Below, piece by piece: positions 1-5,581 of a stretch of 5,581 bases of DNA. The translations under genes and the position numbers were made by a program. Source of the DNA: WS-11 sp964405235 (GTDB lineage Bacteria > Eisenbacteria > RBG-16-71-46); assembly GCA_964405235.1 (NCBI GenBank), contig CAYONG010000166.1, forward strand, positions 1-5,581, given 5' to 3'. The notes beneath the pieces were generated by a model. It saw only the letters and a list, made by a program, of their open reading frames with translations. It was not told the DNA's origin and did no database searches. Numbering within the stretch: position 1 is the first letter of the stretch; every line of letters begins with the position of its first letter.

Positions 1-1551
1 CGAGCCCGCCATCAGCCGCCCGACCGCCTCCGAGCGGGACCCGCGCTCGATGAAAAGGAAGCGCTTGCCGTCGGGGAGGAAGTAGGGGTTGCGGTGCGTG
101 ACTTCCTCGGAGCCCGGCTTCGTGACGGCCGTGGGTGTCCCGCCATTCTCGGAGACCCTCATCATGGGCCCGCGGATATCGGGCGCGAAGACGATCACCC
201 CGCCGCGGCTCCAGGTGCCGCCGCGCCCGGCGAAGGCGTCGGCCAGCGACTGCGCGGGCCCGCCACCCGCCTCCACCTTCCGGAGCTTGCCGTCGGCGAA
301 GAAGCCGATCCAGCGGCTGTCTGGCGACCAGAACGGGAACCCCGCCCCCTTCGTGCTCTCCAGGATGGCCGTGCTGCCGGTGCCGAAATCGTAGACCGAG
401 ACCATCGCCCCGCCGCTTCGCCAGACCAGCGTCGCGAGCCGGGTCCCATCCGGCGAGAGGGCCATCGGGCCACCAAGGTTCAAACCAACGGGACGGTCCG
501 ATGGCGACGCCGCGACGGAGGCGAAGAAGGGGCCCTCCGGCCGCCCGGCACGCAGCGCGATCCACGCGACCGCGGCGATGGCGACGAGCCATCCCGCGGC
601 GGACAGCATCACGGCGAGCCTGGTACGGCCGCGCCGTGCCGCCGCGACCGGCGCCGGCACACCCGCCTGCGAGCCGCCCTCGGCGAGCCACGAGAGCTGC
701 ATGCGGATGTCGTGGGCGCTCTGCAACCGGTCCGCCGGGTCCTTGGCCAGGCACGCCTGCACCAGTCGCTCGAGCCCTGGCGGCGCCAGCGGCGCCAGCT
801 GCGAGATCGGTGCGGGCTGCGAGCCCATGATCGAGGTGATGAGCGACGCCTGGCTCTTGCCCTCGAACGCGCGCCGGCCGGTGGCCATCTCGTACAGCAC
901 GCAGCCCAGCGCCCACAGATCGCTGCGCTCGTCCGCTTCCTTCCCCTCCAACTGCTCCGGCGCCATGTACTGGAACGTGCCGACGATGGTGCCTTCGGCG
1001 GTCAGGGGGGCCGCCACCGTGGGCGACTGCGTCATCGCCGCCGTCAGTCCGCTCGCCCCACCGGGCCCGGCTAGGCCCGTCGCACGCGCCAGGCCGAAGT
1101 CCATCAGCTTGGCGCCGGATCGGGTGAGCATCACGTTGCCCGGCTTGAGATCGCGGTGGATCACCCCGGCGCGATGCGCCCGGTCGAGCGCGTCGGCGAT
1201 CTGCACCCCGAGCTTGAGCACCTCGGCCGGGGGCAGCGCGCCCTTCGCCAGCCGCTGGGCCAGCGTCTCGCCCTCGATCAGCTCCATCACGAGGTAGTCG
1301 GTGTCGCCCTCGCGCCCGACATCGAACAGCGTGCAGATGTTCGGGTGGTTGAGCGAGGAGACCGTCTTCGCCTCGCGCTCGAAGCGCGCCCGCACCTCGG
1401 GGTTGGCGGAGAGATGCTGCGGCAGCACTTTGACCGCGACGTCACGGCCGAGGCGCGTGTCCCTGGCGCGGAACACCTCCCCCATGCCGCCGCTGCCTAA
1501 CGGGGACAGGATCTCGTAGGGGCCGAGGCGGGTGCCGGGGGTGAGGGGCAT
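1..1551 (-). CDS. Receptor-like serine/threonine protein kinase with TM helix and TolB/PD40-type sensor domain (3' end cut by window edge)
   Basis: Predicted transmembrane Hanks-type kinase that would phosphorylate Ser/Thr on cytoplasmic proteins in response to a signal on the outer side; substrate and ligand are unknown. 517 residues are visible with no internal stop; the stop codon lies off the left edge. Seen: glycine-rich loop LGSGGMGEV (18-26), ATP-binding Lys41 in VAVK, helix-C Glu60, catalytic HRD 132-134 followed by LKPGN, DFG 151-153, activation-loop Thr188/Thr192, APE 197-199, and the C-lobe through about residue 285. A basic juxtamembrane stretch (306-311) precedes a hydrophobic helix at 312-333, consistent with the kinase inside and the remainder outside. 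PD40-like turns follow near residues 368, 411, 450 and 494. All key catalytic residues are present, so it should be active. The ATG at 1551 is secure: an in-frame TAG lies four codons upstream (1561-1563) and the paralogue at 4351 starts at the same residue. It is the third gene of a same-strand tandem array. The family is certain; the full length is unknown. Confidence 0.96.
   Translation of the reverse strand, partial: MPLTPGTRLGPYEILSPLGSGGMGEVFRARDTRLGRDVAVKVLPQHLSANPEVRARFEREAKTVSSLNHPNICTLFDVGREGDTDYLVMELIEGETLAQRLAKGALPPAEVLKLGVQIADALDRAHRAGVIHRDLKPGNVMLTRSGAKLMDFGLARATGLAGPGGASGLTAAMTQSPTVAAPLTAEGTIVGTFQYMAPEQLEGKEADERSDLWALGCVLYEMATGRRAFEGKSQASLITSIMGSQPAPISQLAPLAPPGLERLVQACLAKDPADRLQSAHDIRMQLSWLAEGGSQAGVPAPVAAARRGRTRLAVMLSAAGWLVAIAAVAWIALRAGRPEGPFFASVAASPSDRPVGLNLGGPMALSPDGTRLATLVWRSGGAMVSVYDFGTGSTAILESTKGAGFPFWSPDSRWIGFFADGKLRKVEAGGGPAQSLADAFAGRGGTWSRGGVIVFAPDIRGPMMRVSENGGTPTAVTKPGSEEVTHRNPYFLPDGKRFLFIERGSRSEAVGRLMAGS
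1081..1551 (-). repeat. Paralogous direct repeat, copy A (kinase 5' end)
   Basis: Aligns without gaps to 3881-4351 at an offset of exactly 2800 bases. By hand I counted 53 mismatches in 471 positions (about 89% identity). Within it, 1232-1272 is identical to 4032-4072 over 41 bases and 1454-1492 to 4254-4292 over 39 bases. It encodes the N-lobe through the DFG motif. This is a duplicated coding segment, not a mobile repeat. Confidence 0.9.
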
Positions 1552-1562
1552 CGGGGGAATCT

Positions 1563-1567
1563 ACCTC
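1563..1567 (-). promoter_or_regulatory. Candidate ribosome binding site (GAGGT) for the kinase starting at 1551
   Basis: Minus-strand GAGGT complements the 16S rRNA tail and lies 11 bases before the ATG. That is a little longer than the usual spacing, but it is the only purine-rich candidate in the spacer. Unlike the upstream paralogue, this gene has its own spacer and so need not be translationally coupled. Confidence 0.5.
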
Positions 1568-1571
1568 AAGA

Positions 1572-1586
1572 CGGCGAGATCCGCCG
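1572..1586 (-). other. Small hairpin upstream of the ribosome binding site
   Basis: Five-base inverted repeat: cggcg at 1572-1576 and cgccg at 1582-1586, with loop agatc. It ends four bases upstream of the candidate GAGGT in the minus-strand transcript. The stem is short and of a kind expected by chance in GC-rich DNA, so a function is not claimed. Confidence 0.2.
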
Positions 1587-1629
1587 ACCCACGGGCCACA
1601 GGCTGCGGATTGGTTGGGGTCAGAGGCGC

Positions 1630-1655
1630 GCGCTCCCGCGCGGCGCGGGGAGCGC
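1630..1655 (-). other. GC-rich hairpin at the stop codon of the upstream kinase
   Basis: Perfect eight-base inverted repeat: gcgctccc at 1630-1637 and gggagcgc at 1648-1655 on the plus strand, with a ten-base GC loop. On the minus strand the stem begins with the last base of the TAG stop. It is followed by GCGCCTCTGACCCC, not a T-run, so it does not meet the description of a canonical intrinsic terminator. It could protect or process the 3' end of the upstream message, cause partial termination, or be chance. Confidence 0.4.
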
Positions 1656-4351
1656 TAACGCTTCCGGATCTTCGCCGTCCAGTCGGTCATCAGCATGACC
1701 GGCGCGCGCACGTCGCCCTCGAGCGGCACGGTGACCAGGAATCGCGAGCCGTCCGGGGACACATCGTAGCGCCAGAATCCTCCGGCGGTGTGGAGTTGGA
1801 AGAGCGGCCGGACCTCACCCGACTCGAATCCCGACGCGGACAGGGTCACGTCCATGGCGAGGATGTGGTTCTCGCGGTCCACGAAGTAGAGGGTCTTCCC
1901 GTCGCGGCCCCAGCGCGCCTCGCCCCCGCCGTCCTGGGACACCTGCCACTTGCCGCCCGGCTCGGGGAAGGTCACCACGTACACCTCGTCGCGGCCTGAC
2001 TCGTTGGAAGTGTAGGCCACGAACCGCCCGTTCGGGGAACACTGGGACTGAGAGCCCTTCGCGAACTGGAAGACGGGGCCCCCGCCCGACAGGGGCGCGG
2101 CCTGCAGGTCGCCGACACCAGGCCCCTCGGAGTCGTCGAACAGGATGTACCTCCCGTCTGGGGAGGCGGAGGTTGGGTAAAGCCAGCCGGGCTGCGAGGT
2201 CACGGTGTCGACGCCGGACCCGTCGAGGGTCAGCCGCACGAATGTGGCGGAGATCTTTCCCCCGTAGCCGAAGCAGTTCACCACGGCGTGCCGGCCATCG
2301 TGCGACCACGCGCAAGCCGGATGATCCGTTCCATCCACGGTCAGCTTGCGACGTCGTCCGGTCGCGAGGTCCACGACCCAGACGGCGGACGAGCCGCGAT
2401 CCGGATTCTGGATGGCCATGAGCGCCCGGCTGCCATCCGGCGAGATCGCGGGGGTCCCGCCGAAGGTGTAGTCCGCCGGCTCGCCCACGCTCTCGAGCCT
2501 CCGGCCACTCCGATCCAGCCAGAGGAGTTGCGCGAGGGTCTGCGTCTTGCCGTTCATGCACACGAGGACGCCGTTCTGCGAGGCGGCGAAGACCCCGCGG
2601 CTGAACCGCTCGTCCCAGCGCAGGTCGTCCACGAGCGGCACGGCCGGCCCGGTCGTGGCGAGCGGCCCCGCGTCGAAGGGCTGGGCCATCAGGATGCCGC
2701 CGCGCGCGTAGAGGAGATACCCGGATGCGTAGATGACGTTGGACGCCACGTCGACCACGCGCCGGCGTGCGGGTGAGCCCAGGGAACCCGCGTAGATGAC
2801 CGGCGCCTCCCCCGCCCCGGCGCCGCCGCGCCGCGCCAGGTAGAGAAAGTGCCGGCCGTCGGGCAAGAACGAGGGGTAGCGGTGGGTGATCTCCGCGAGC
2901 GTCGTGTCCAGCGCGGTCGCGGCTGCGGGGGCACCGCCGTTGGCGGAGATCCTGAAGACCGGGCCGTCCGCACGGGGCGTGTAGAGTATGACGCCGTCGC
3001 GACCCCAGGTGCCGCCGCGGGGATCGCGTGCGTCCGCGAGCGTGACCGCAGGTCCGCCCGTGACGTCCACGCGCTTGAGCTTCCCGTCGGCGAAGAAGCC
3101 GATCGAGCGCGCGTCCGGCGAGAAGAACGGGCCCTGCGCGCCCTCGGTCCCCGCCAGCGGCCGCGCCTCCGGCGAATCGAGCGCCCGGACCCAGAGTCGG
3201 TCGGGGCCCTGTCCGATCCGGGCGCAGAAGACGATCCGCCTGCCGTCAGCGGAGACCGCCAGGGGGAGCGGGTTGGTCGTGCTCGAGGAGAACTCCCCTC
3301 CGGCCGGCGGCAGGACGGCCGCCTGGATGGCAGCGCCACTTCCTCCGGAGCGTGGAAGCAGGAGCATCGCGGCGGCCGCCGCGAGCGTCACAACCGCCAG
3401 CGCCGCGATCCACGCCACCCGCTCGCCGACCCGCCGCCGCGCCGCCACCGGCGGCGCCGCCCCGGCCTGCGAACCGGCCTCGGCGATCCACTGGAGCTGG
3501 AGCTTCACGTCGTGGGCGCTCTGAATGCGCTCCTCGGGGCTCTTGGCCAGACACCCGTGCACCAATCGGTCGAGCGCCGGCGGCGCCAGCGGCGAGACCG
3601 AGGTGAGCGACGGGGGCTCGGAGGACATGATGGCGGAGATGAGGGCGGCCTCACTCGGGCCGTCGAACGCGCGTTGGCCGGTCGCCATCTCGTAGAGCAC
3701 GCAGCCCAGCGCCCACAGGTCGCTGCGCGCGTCGGCCGCCCTCCCCTCGAGTTGTTCCGGCGCCATGTAATGGAAGGTGCCGACGATGGTGCCCTCGGCG
3801 GTGAGCGGGGCCGCCGCGGTGGGCGACTGCGTGAGGGCGGCTTGCGTGATCGCGCCGCCGGCGGGCCCGGTCTTGCCGGTCGCGCGCGCGAGGCCGAAGT
3901 CCATCAGCTTGGCGCCGGTCTTGGCGAGCATGACATTGCCGGGTTTCAGGTCGCGATGGATCACGCCGGCGCGATGCGCGCGGTCGAGTGCGTCGGCAAT
4001 CTGGGCCCCGAGCCGGAGCACCTCGGGGGCTGGCAGCGCGCCCTTCGCCAGCCGCTGGGCCAGCGTCTCGCCTTCGATCAACTCCATCACCAGGTAGTCG
4101 GTGTCGCCCTCTCGCCCGACATCGAACAGCGTGCAGATGTTCGGGTGATTGAGCGACGAGACCATCTTGGCCTCGCGCTCGAAGCGCGCGCGCACCTCGG
4201 GATCGGTGGAGAGATGCTGCGGCAGCACCTTGACCGCAACGTCACGGCCGAGCCGCGTGTCCCTGGCGCGGAACACCTCCCCCATGCCGCCGACGCCCAA
4301 GGGCGCGACGATCTCGTAGGGACCGAGGCGGGTACCGGGGGTGAGGAGCAC
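1655..4351 (-). CDS. Receptor-like serine/threonine protein kinase with TM helix and twelve-turn TolB/PD40 beta-propeller domain
   Basis: Complete 898-residue transmembrane Ser/Thr kinase of the PknB-like family; substrate and ligand cannot be read from the sequence. Domains: kinase 1 to about 285, with P-loop GVGGMG (19-24), Lys41 in VAVK, Glu60, HRD 132-134, DFG 151-153, a long Ala/Thr-rich activation segment (158-186), Thr188/Thr192 and APE 197-199. A basic linker (305-311) leads into a membrane helix (312-332). From about 362 to the end there are PD40/TolB-like repeats with SPDG-type turns at 369, 413, 452, 498, 639, 685, 732, 774, 817 and 867, plus two degenerate ones near 544 and 593. 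The C-terminal VMLMTDW segment resembles the usual tail of this family. The start is GTG at 4351, chosen because the next residues (LTPGTRLGPYEI) match the start of the downstream paralogue and the next Met is inside the P-loop. The GTG overlaps the preceding gene's TAG by one base, suggesting translational coupling. The stop is TAG at 1657-1655. All catalytic residues are intact. Confidence 0.97.
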   Translation of the reverse strand: MLLTPGTRLGPYEIVAPLGVGGMGEVFRARDTRLGRDVAVKVLPQHLSTDPEVRARFEREAKMVSSLNHPNICTLFDVGREGDTDYLVMELIEGETLAQRLAKGALPAPEVLRLGAQIADALDRAHRAGVIHRDLKPGNVMLAKTGAKLMDFGLARATGKTGPAGGAITQAALTQSPTAAAPLTAEGTIVGTFHYMAPEQLEGRAADARSDLWALGCVLYEMATGQRAFDGPSEAALISAIMSSEPPSLTSVSPLAPPALDRLVHGCLAKSPEERIQSAHDVKLQLQWIAEAGSQAGAAPPVAARRRVGERVAWIAALAVVTLAAAAAMLLLPRSGGSGAAIQAAVLPPAGGEFSSSTTNPLPLAVSADGRRIVFCARIGQGPDRLWVRALDSPEARPLAGTEGAQGPFFSPDARSIGFFADGKLKRVDVTGGPAVTLADARDPRGGTWGRDGVILYTPRADGPVFRISANGGAPAAATALDTTLAEITHRYPSFLPDGRHFLYLARRGGAGAGEAPVIYAGSLGSPARRRVVDVASNVIYASGYLLYARGGILMAQPFDAGPLATTGPAVPLVDDLRWDERFSRGVFAASQNGVLVCMNGKTQTLAQLLWLDRSGRRLESVGEPADYTFGGTPAISPDGSRALMAIQNPDRGSSAVWVVDLATGRRRKLTVDGTDHPACAWSHDGRHAVVNCFGYGGKISATFVRLTLDGSGVDTVTSQPGWLYPTSASPDGRYILFDDSEGPGVGDLQAAPLSGGGPVFQFAKGSQSQCSPNGRFVAYTSNESGRDEVYVVTFPEPGGKWQVSQDGGGEARWGRDGKTLYFVDRENHILAMDVTLSASGFESGEVRPLFQLHTAGGFWRYDVSPDGSRFLVTVPLEGDVRAPVMLMTDWTAKIRKR
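3881..4351 (-). repeat. Paralogous direct repeat, copy B (kinase 5' end)
   Basis: Partner of 1081-1551, same orientation. It encodes residues 1-157 of the 898-residue kinase. The two 157-residue products differ at about 14 positions. Sequence upstream of the two starts is unrelated (coding tail of another gene here, spacer at copy A), so similarity begins essentially at the start codon. Confidence 0.9.
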
Positions 4352-5581
4352 TAAGGCCTGGCTCCGCCGGCCAGGGCCGCCCGCAACTCGGTGATGAAGT
4401 TCTGCACGATCACCAGGTTCCCCGATCGGTCGCCGCCCATCGTGGCGACGACCATGAAGCGGCGCCCATCGGCCGACACCTCGAACATCCGGTCCCTGCC
4501 GTTGGCTTCGAGATCGGTGCCGGCCGGCGCCCGGAACACGACGCGGCGCACCGCCACTGCCGGTCCGCGCGCCATGTCGGCCACCATGATGACGTCACCG
4601 CCGGGCGCCCGGAAGCACAACTCCCGGCCGTCGCCGCTCCACACCGGGTCCACGCCCCCGTCGGTCGAGATCTGCCACTTCCCCTGCTCCACGTCGGGGA
4701 ACGGCCGCACGAACACCTGCGCCGTGCCCGTTTCGTTGGAGGTGTACGCCAGCCAGCGCCCGTCGGGTGACAGGCTCGGTCCCCACTCGTCGTAGCCCGC
4801 CTCCGCCAGCAGCGGGCGCAGCGTGCTATCCGTTCCGACGTGCTTCACCAGGATGTCGTCGCTCGCGCCCCCGACGGAGGCCACCAGCCAGGCCCCGTCC
4901 CTCGACCAGCGCGCCTCGACGATGTTCCGGCCGGCGTCGGCGACGAGTTCCTCGGTGCCCGCCCCGTCGGCCCGGCGCCGCCACAGGCTCCAGCGGTTGT
5001 TGCGGTCCGAGATGTAACTCACCCAGAGGCCGTCGCCGCTCCACGACGGTGCATCGTTCGATTCCCCGCCGAAGGTCAGCCGCGACAGCGGCCCCTGGTC
5101 GAGCTGCTTGATCCAGATATCGCCGCGATTCGACCCCTGCTCCTGCGAAGCGATGGTGACCGCCAGCCGGCTCCCGTCGGGGGAGAGCGCAAACGCCTCG
5201 AATTCCGGGTCGTGCCAGCCGGAATCCACCGGCTCCATCACGCCGCCCGCGCGGTCCACCCAGAACATGCGCTCGGCGGCATTGGTGCCGGGAAGCGCAT
5301 ACGCCAGGGTCCCGCCGCCGAGCGTCAGGTCCGACCCCGGGCCGCGCACGCCGACGCCGTCGAACATGGGGACGGGACGGCCCCGCGTCGCAAGCGAGCC
5401 GAGGTCGAACCCTACCGCCATGAGCGTGCCGTCCGGCGTGACGTAGACCAGCGCGCGCGCTTCGGCGACGTAGTGTCCGGACAGCCCTTCCAGCGTGGCG
5501 CCGAAGCGTCCGGTCTTGAGATCCACGGCGCGCAGGGTGAACCGGTCGCCCGCCGGCGGCACTCCGGCCACCAGCGCGCCA
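4351..5581 (-). CDS. C-terminal TolB/PD40 beta-propeller part of a probable third receptor-like serine/threonine kinase (5' end cut by window edge)
   Basis: Open reading frame running in from the right edge; 409 residues are visible, ending at TAG 4353-4351. No start is assigned: the GTG at 5571 is an internal Val, since the frame stays open to the edge. Seen (numbering from the first visible codon): PD40/WD40-like turns near 50, 135, 183, 228, 273, 317 and 371, a WSGDG/LSPDGRWLAYTSNE repeat core, RPFPDVEQGKWQIS (292-305), and a terminal LVIVQNFITELRAAL tail typical of the propeller region of these kinases. The last six turns match the last six of the 898-residue neighbour in number and spacing, and the region around 50-70 (GTLMAVGFD..LATRGRPVP) matches its residues 552-572. 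This homology and the tandem context make an N-terminal kinase domain likely, but none is visible. A propeller-only TolB-like protein is the alternative. Predicted location of the visible part is outside the cytoplasmic membrane, by analogy with its neighbours. Confidence 0.9.
   Translation of the reverse strand, partial: GALVAGVPPAGDRFTLRAVDLKTGRFGATLEGLSGHYVAEARALVYVTPDGTLMAVGFDLGSLATRGRPVPMFDGVGVRGPGSDLTLGGGTLAYALPGTNAAERMFWVDRAGGVMEPVDSGWHDPEFEAFALSPDGSRLAVTIASQEQGSNRGDIWIKQLDQGPLSRLTFGGESNDAPSWSGDGLWVSYISDRNNRWSLWRRRADGAGTEELVADAGRNIVEARWSRDGAWLVASVGGASDDILVKHVGTDSTLRPLLAEAGYDEWGPSLSPDGRWLAYTSNETGTAQVFVRPFPDVEQGKWQISTDGGVDPVWSGDGRELCFRAPGGDVIMVADMARGPAVAVRRVVFRAPAGTDLEANGRDRMFEVSADGRRFMVVATMGGDRSGNLVIVQNFITELRAALAGGARP
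4355..4378 (-). promoter_or_regulatory. Possible translational-coupling hairpin at the gene junction
   Basis: In the minus-strand transcript the arm at 4375-4370 (CCUGGC) pairs perfectly with 4362-4357 (GCCAGG), giving six base pairs. Two further G-C pairs (4378/4355 and 4377/4356) form if C4376 is bulged. The seven-base loop (4369-4363) contains three of the four bases of the candidate GGAG ribosome binding site. The structure sits on the stop/start overlap, so ribosomes finishing the upstream gene would open it. The pairing is seen directly; any regulatory role is inference, and short GC-rich hairpins are common at this base composition. Confidence 0.35.
4362..4365 (-). promoter_or_regulatory. 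Candidate ribosome binding site (GGAG) for the GTG-started kinase
   Basis: On the minus strand GGAG lies 10 bases before the GTG at 4351, inside the last codons of the preceding gene. The spacing is slightly long. A weaker AGG at 4359-4357 lies five bases from the start and is an alternative. The GGAG sits largely in the loop of the hairpin at 4355-4378. Confidence 0.45.

Larger units (their letters stand above)
1552..1654 (-). other. Short intergenic spacer between two kinase paralogues
   Basis: The only non-coding DNA in the window. In transcript order it holds a GC-rich hairpin starting at the stop codon of the upstream gene, about 40 bases with nothing recognisable, a second small hairpin (1586-1572), then a Shine-Dalgarno-like GAGGT and the ATG. 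I see no convincing -35/-10 pair and no T-run. Its length allows either read-through transcription from the upstream gene or a separate promoter of a type I cannot recognise. Confidence 0.7.

Noticed and set aside
94..1074. Plus-strand open frame of 326 codons
   Set aside because: Antisense shadow of the left-hand kinase. It resembles part of the 2849-4354 shadow only because the two kinases beneath them are paralogues.
1630..1655. Canonical rho-independent terminator
   Set aside because: The stem is good, but the minus-strand sequence after it has no run of T, so the defining second half is missing.
1815..2561. Minus-strand open frame of 248 codons
   Set aside because: Out-of-frame overlap inside the propeller of the 898-residue protein. 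The translation is Arg-rich and low complexity, and the main frame here has clear SPDG repeats.
3356..3418. Signal peptide or cleaved secretion signal before the propeller
   Set aside because: The hydrophobic stretch is internal (residues 312-332), preceded by basic residues and the kinase domain. It fits a single membrane-spanning helix.
2849..4354. Long plus-strand open frame of 501 codons
   Set aside because: It lies entirely antisense to the 898-residue kinase and in exact codon register with it. Antisense stops would need TTA, CTA or TCA codons in the kinase, which are rare at this G+C. Its translation is Arg/Gly-rich with no recognisable domain, while the opposite strand has complete kinase and propeller motifs.
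4351..5571. GTG at 5571 as the true start of the right-hand gene
   Set aside because: The frame stays open to the window edge and the residues on both sides read as continuous propeller sequence. No ribosome binding site can be assessed, and the family normally has several hundred more N-terminal residues.

Overview
The window is about 70% G+C by eye and almost wholly coding. All credible genes lie on the minus strand. It holds three consecutive genes of one family: receptor-like Hanks-type (PknB-like) serine/threonine kinases with a cytoplasmic kinase domain, one membrane helix, and an outside TolB/PD40 (WD40-like) beta-propeller sensor. Expanded tandem sets of such kinases are typical of Acidobacteriota (for example Vicinamibacteria) and Gemmatimonadota, and the high G+C fits either. 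There is no rRNA or other marker here, so that placement is inference.

Reading in the direction of transcription (right to left): (i) 5581-4351 is the 3' part of a gene whose start lies beyond the right edge. Only 409 residues of propeller are visible, so its kinase domain is assumed, not seen. (ii) 4351-1655 is a complete 898-residue kinase-TM-propeller protein. Its GTG start shares one base with the TAG stop of the gene before it. (iii) After a 103-base gap, 1551-1 is a third gene, complete at its start but cut by the left edge after 517 residues (kinase, TM helix, first four propeller turns).

The two visible kinase domains are recent paralogues. The first 471 bases of each gene are about 89% identical without a gap, and the first 157 residues about 91%. 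Identity falls through the C-lobe and falls sharply after the membrane helix. This is the pattern of a duplicated signalling module that keeps its catalytic end and varies its sensor. The genes probably form one transcription unit, with translational coupling at the 4351 junction. A small hairpin that holds the candidate ribosome binding site in its loop supports this.

The only intergenic DNA is 1552-1654, which contains two short GC-rich hairpins and a Shine-Dalgarno-like GAGGT. I see no tRNA, rRNA, CRISPR array, mobile element, attachment site or canonical terminator. The window is best described as a tandem paralogous kinase array. I found no evidence of an unknown class of system.
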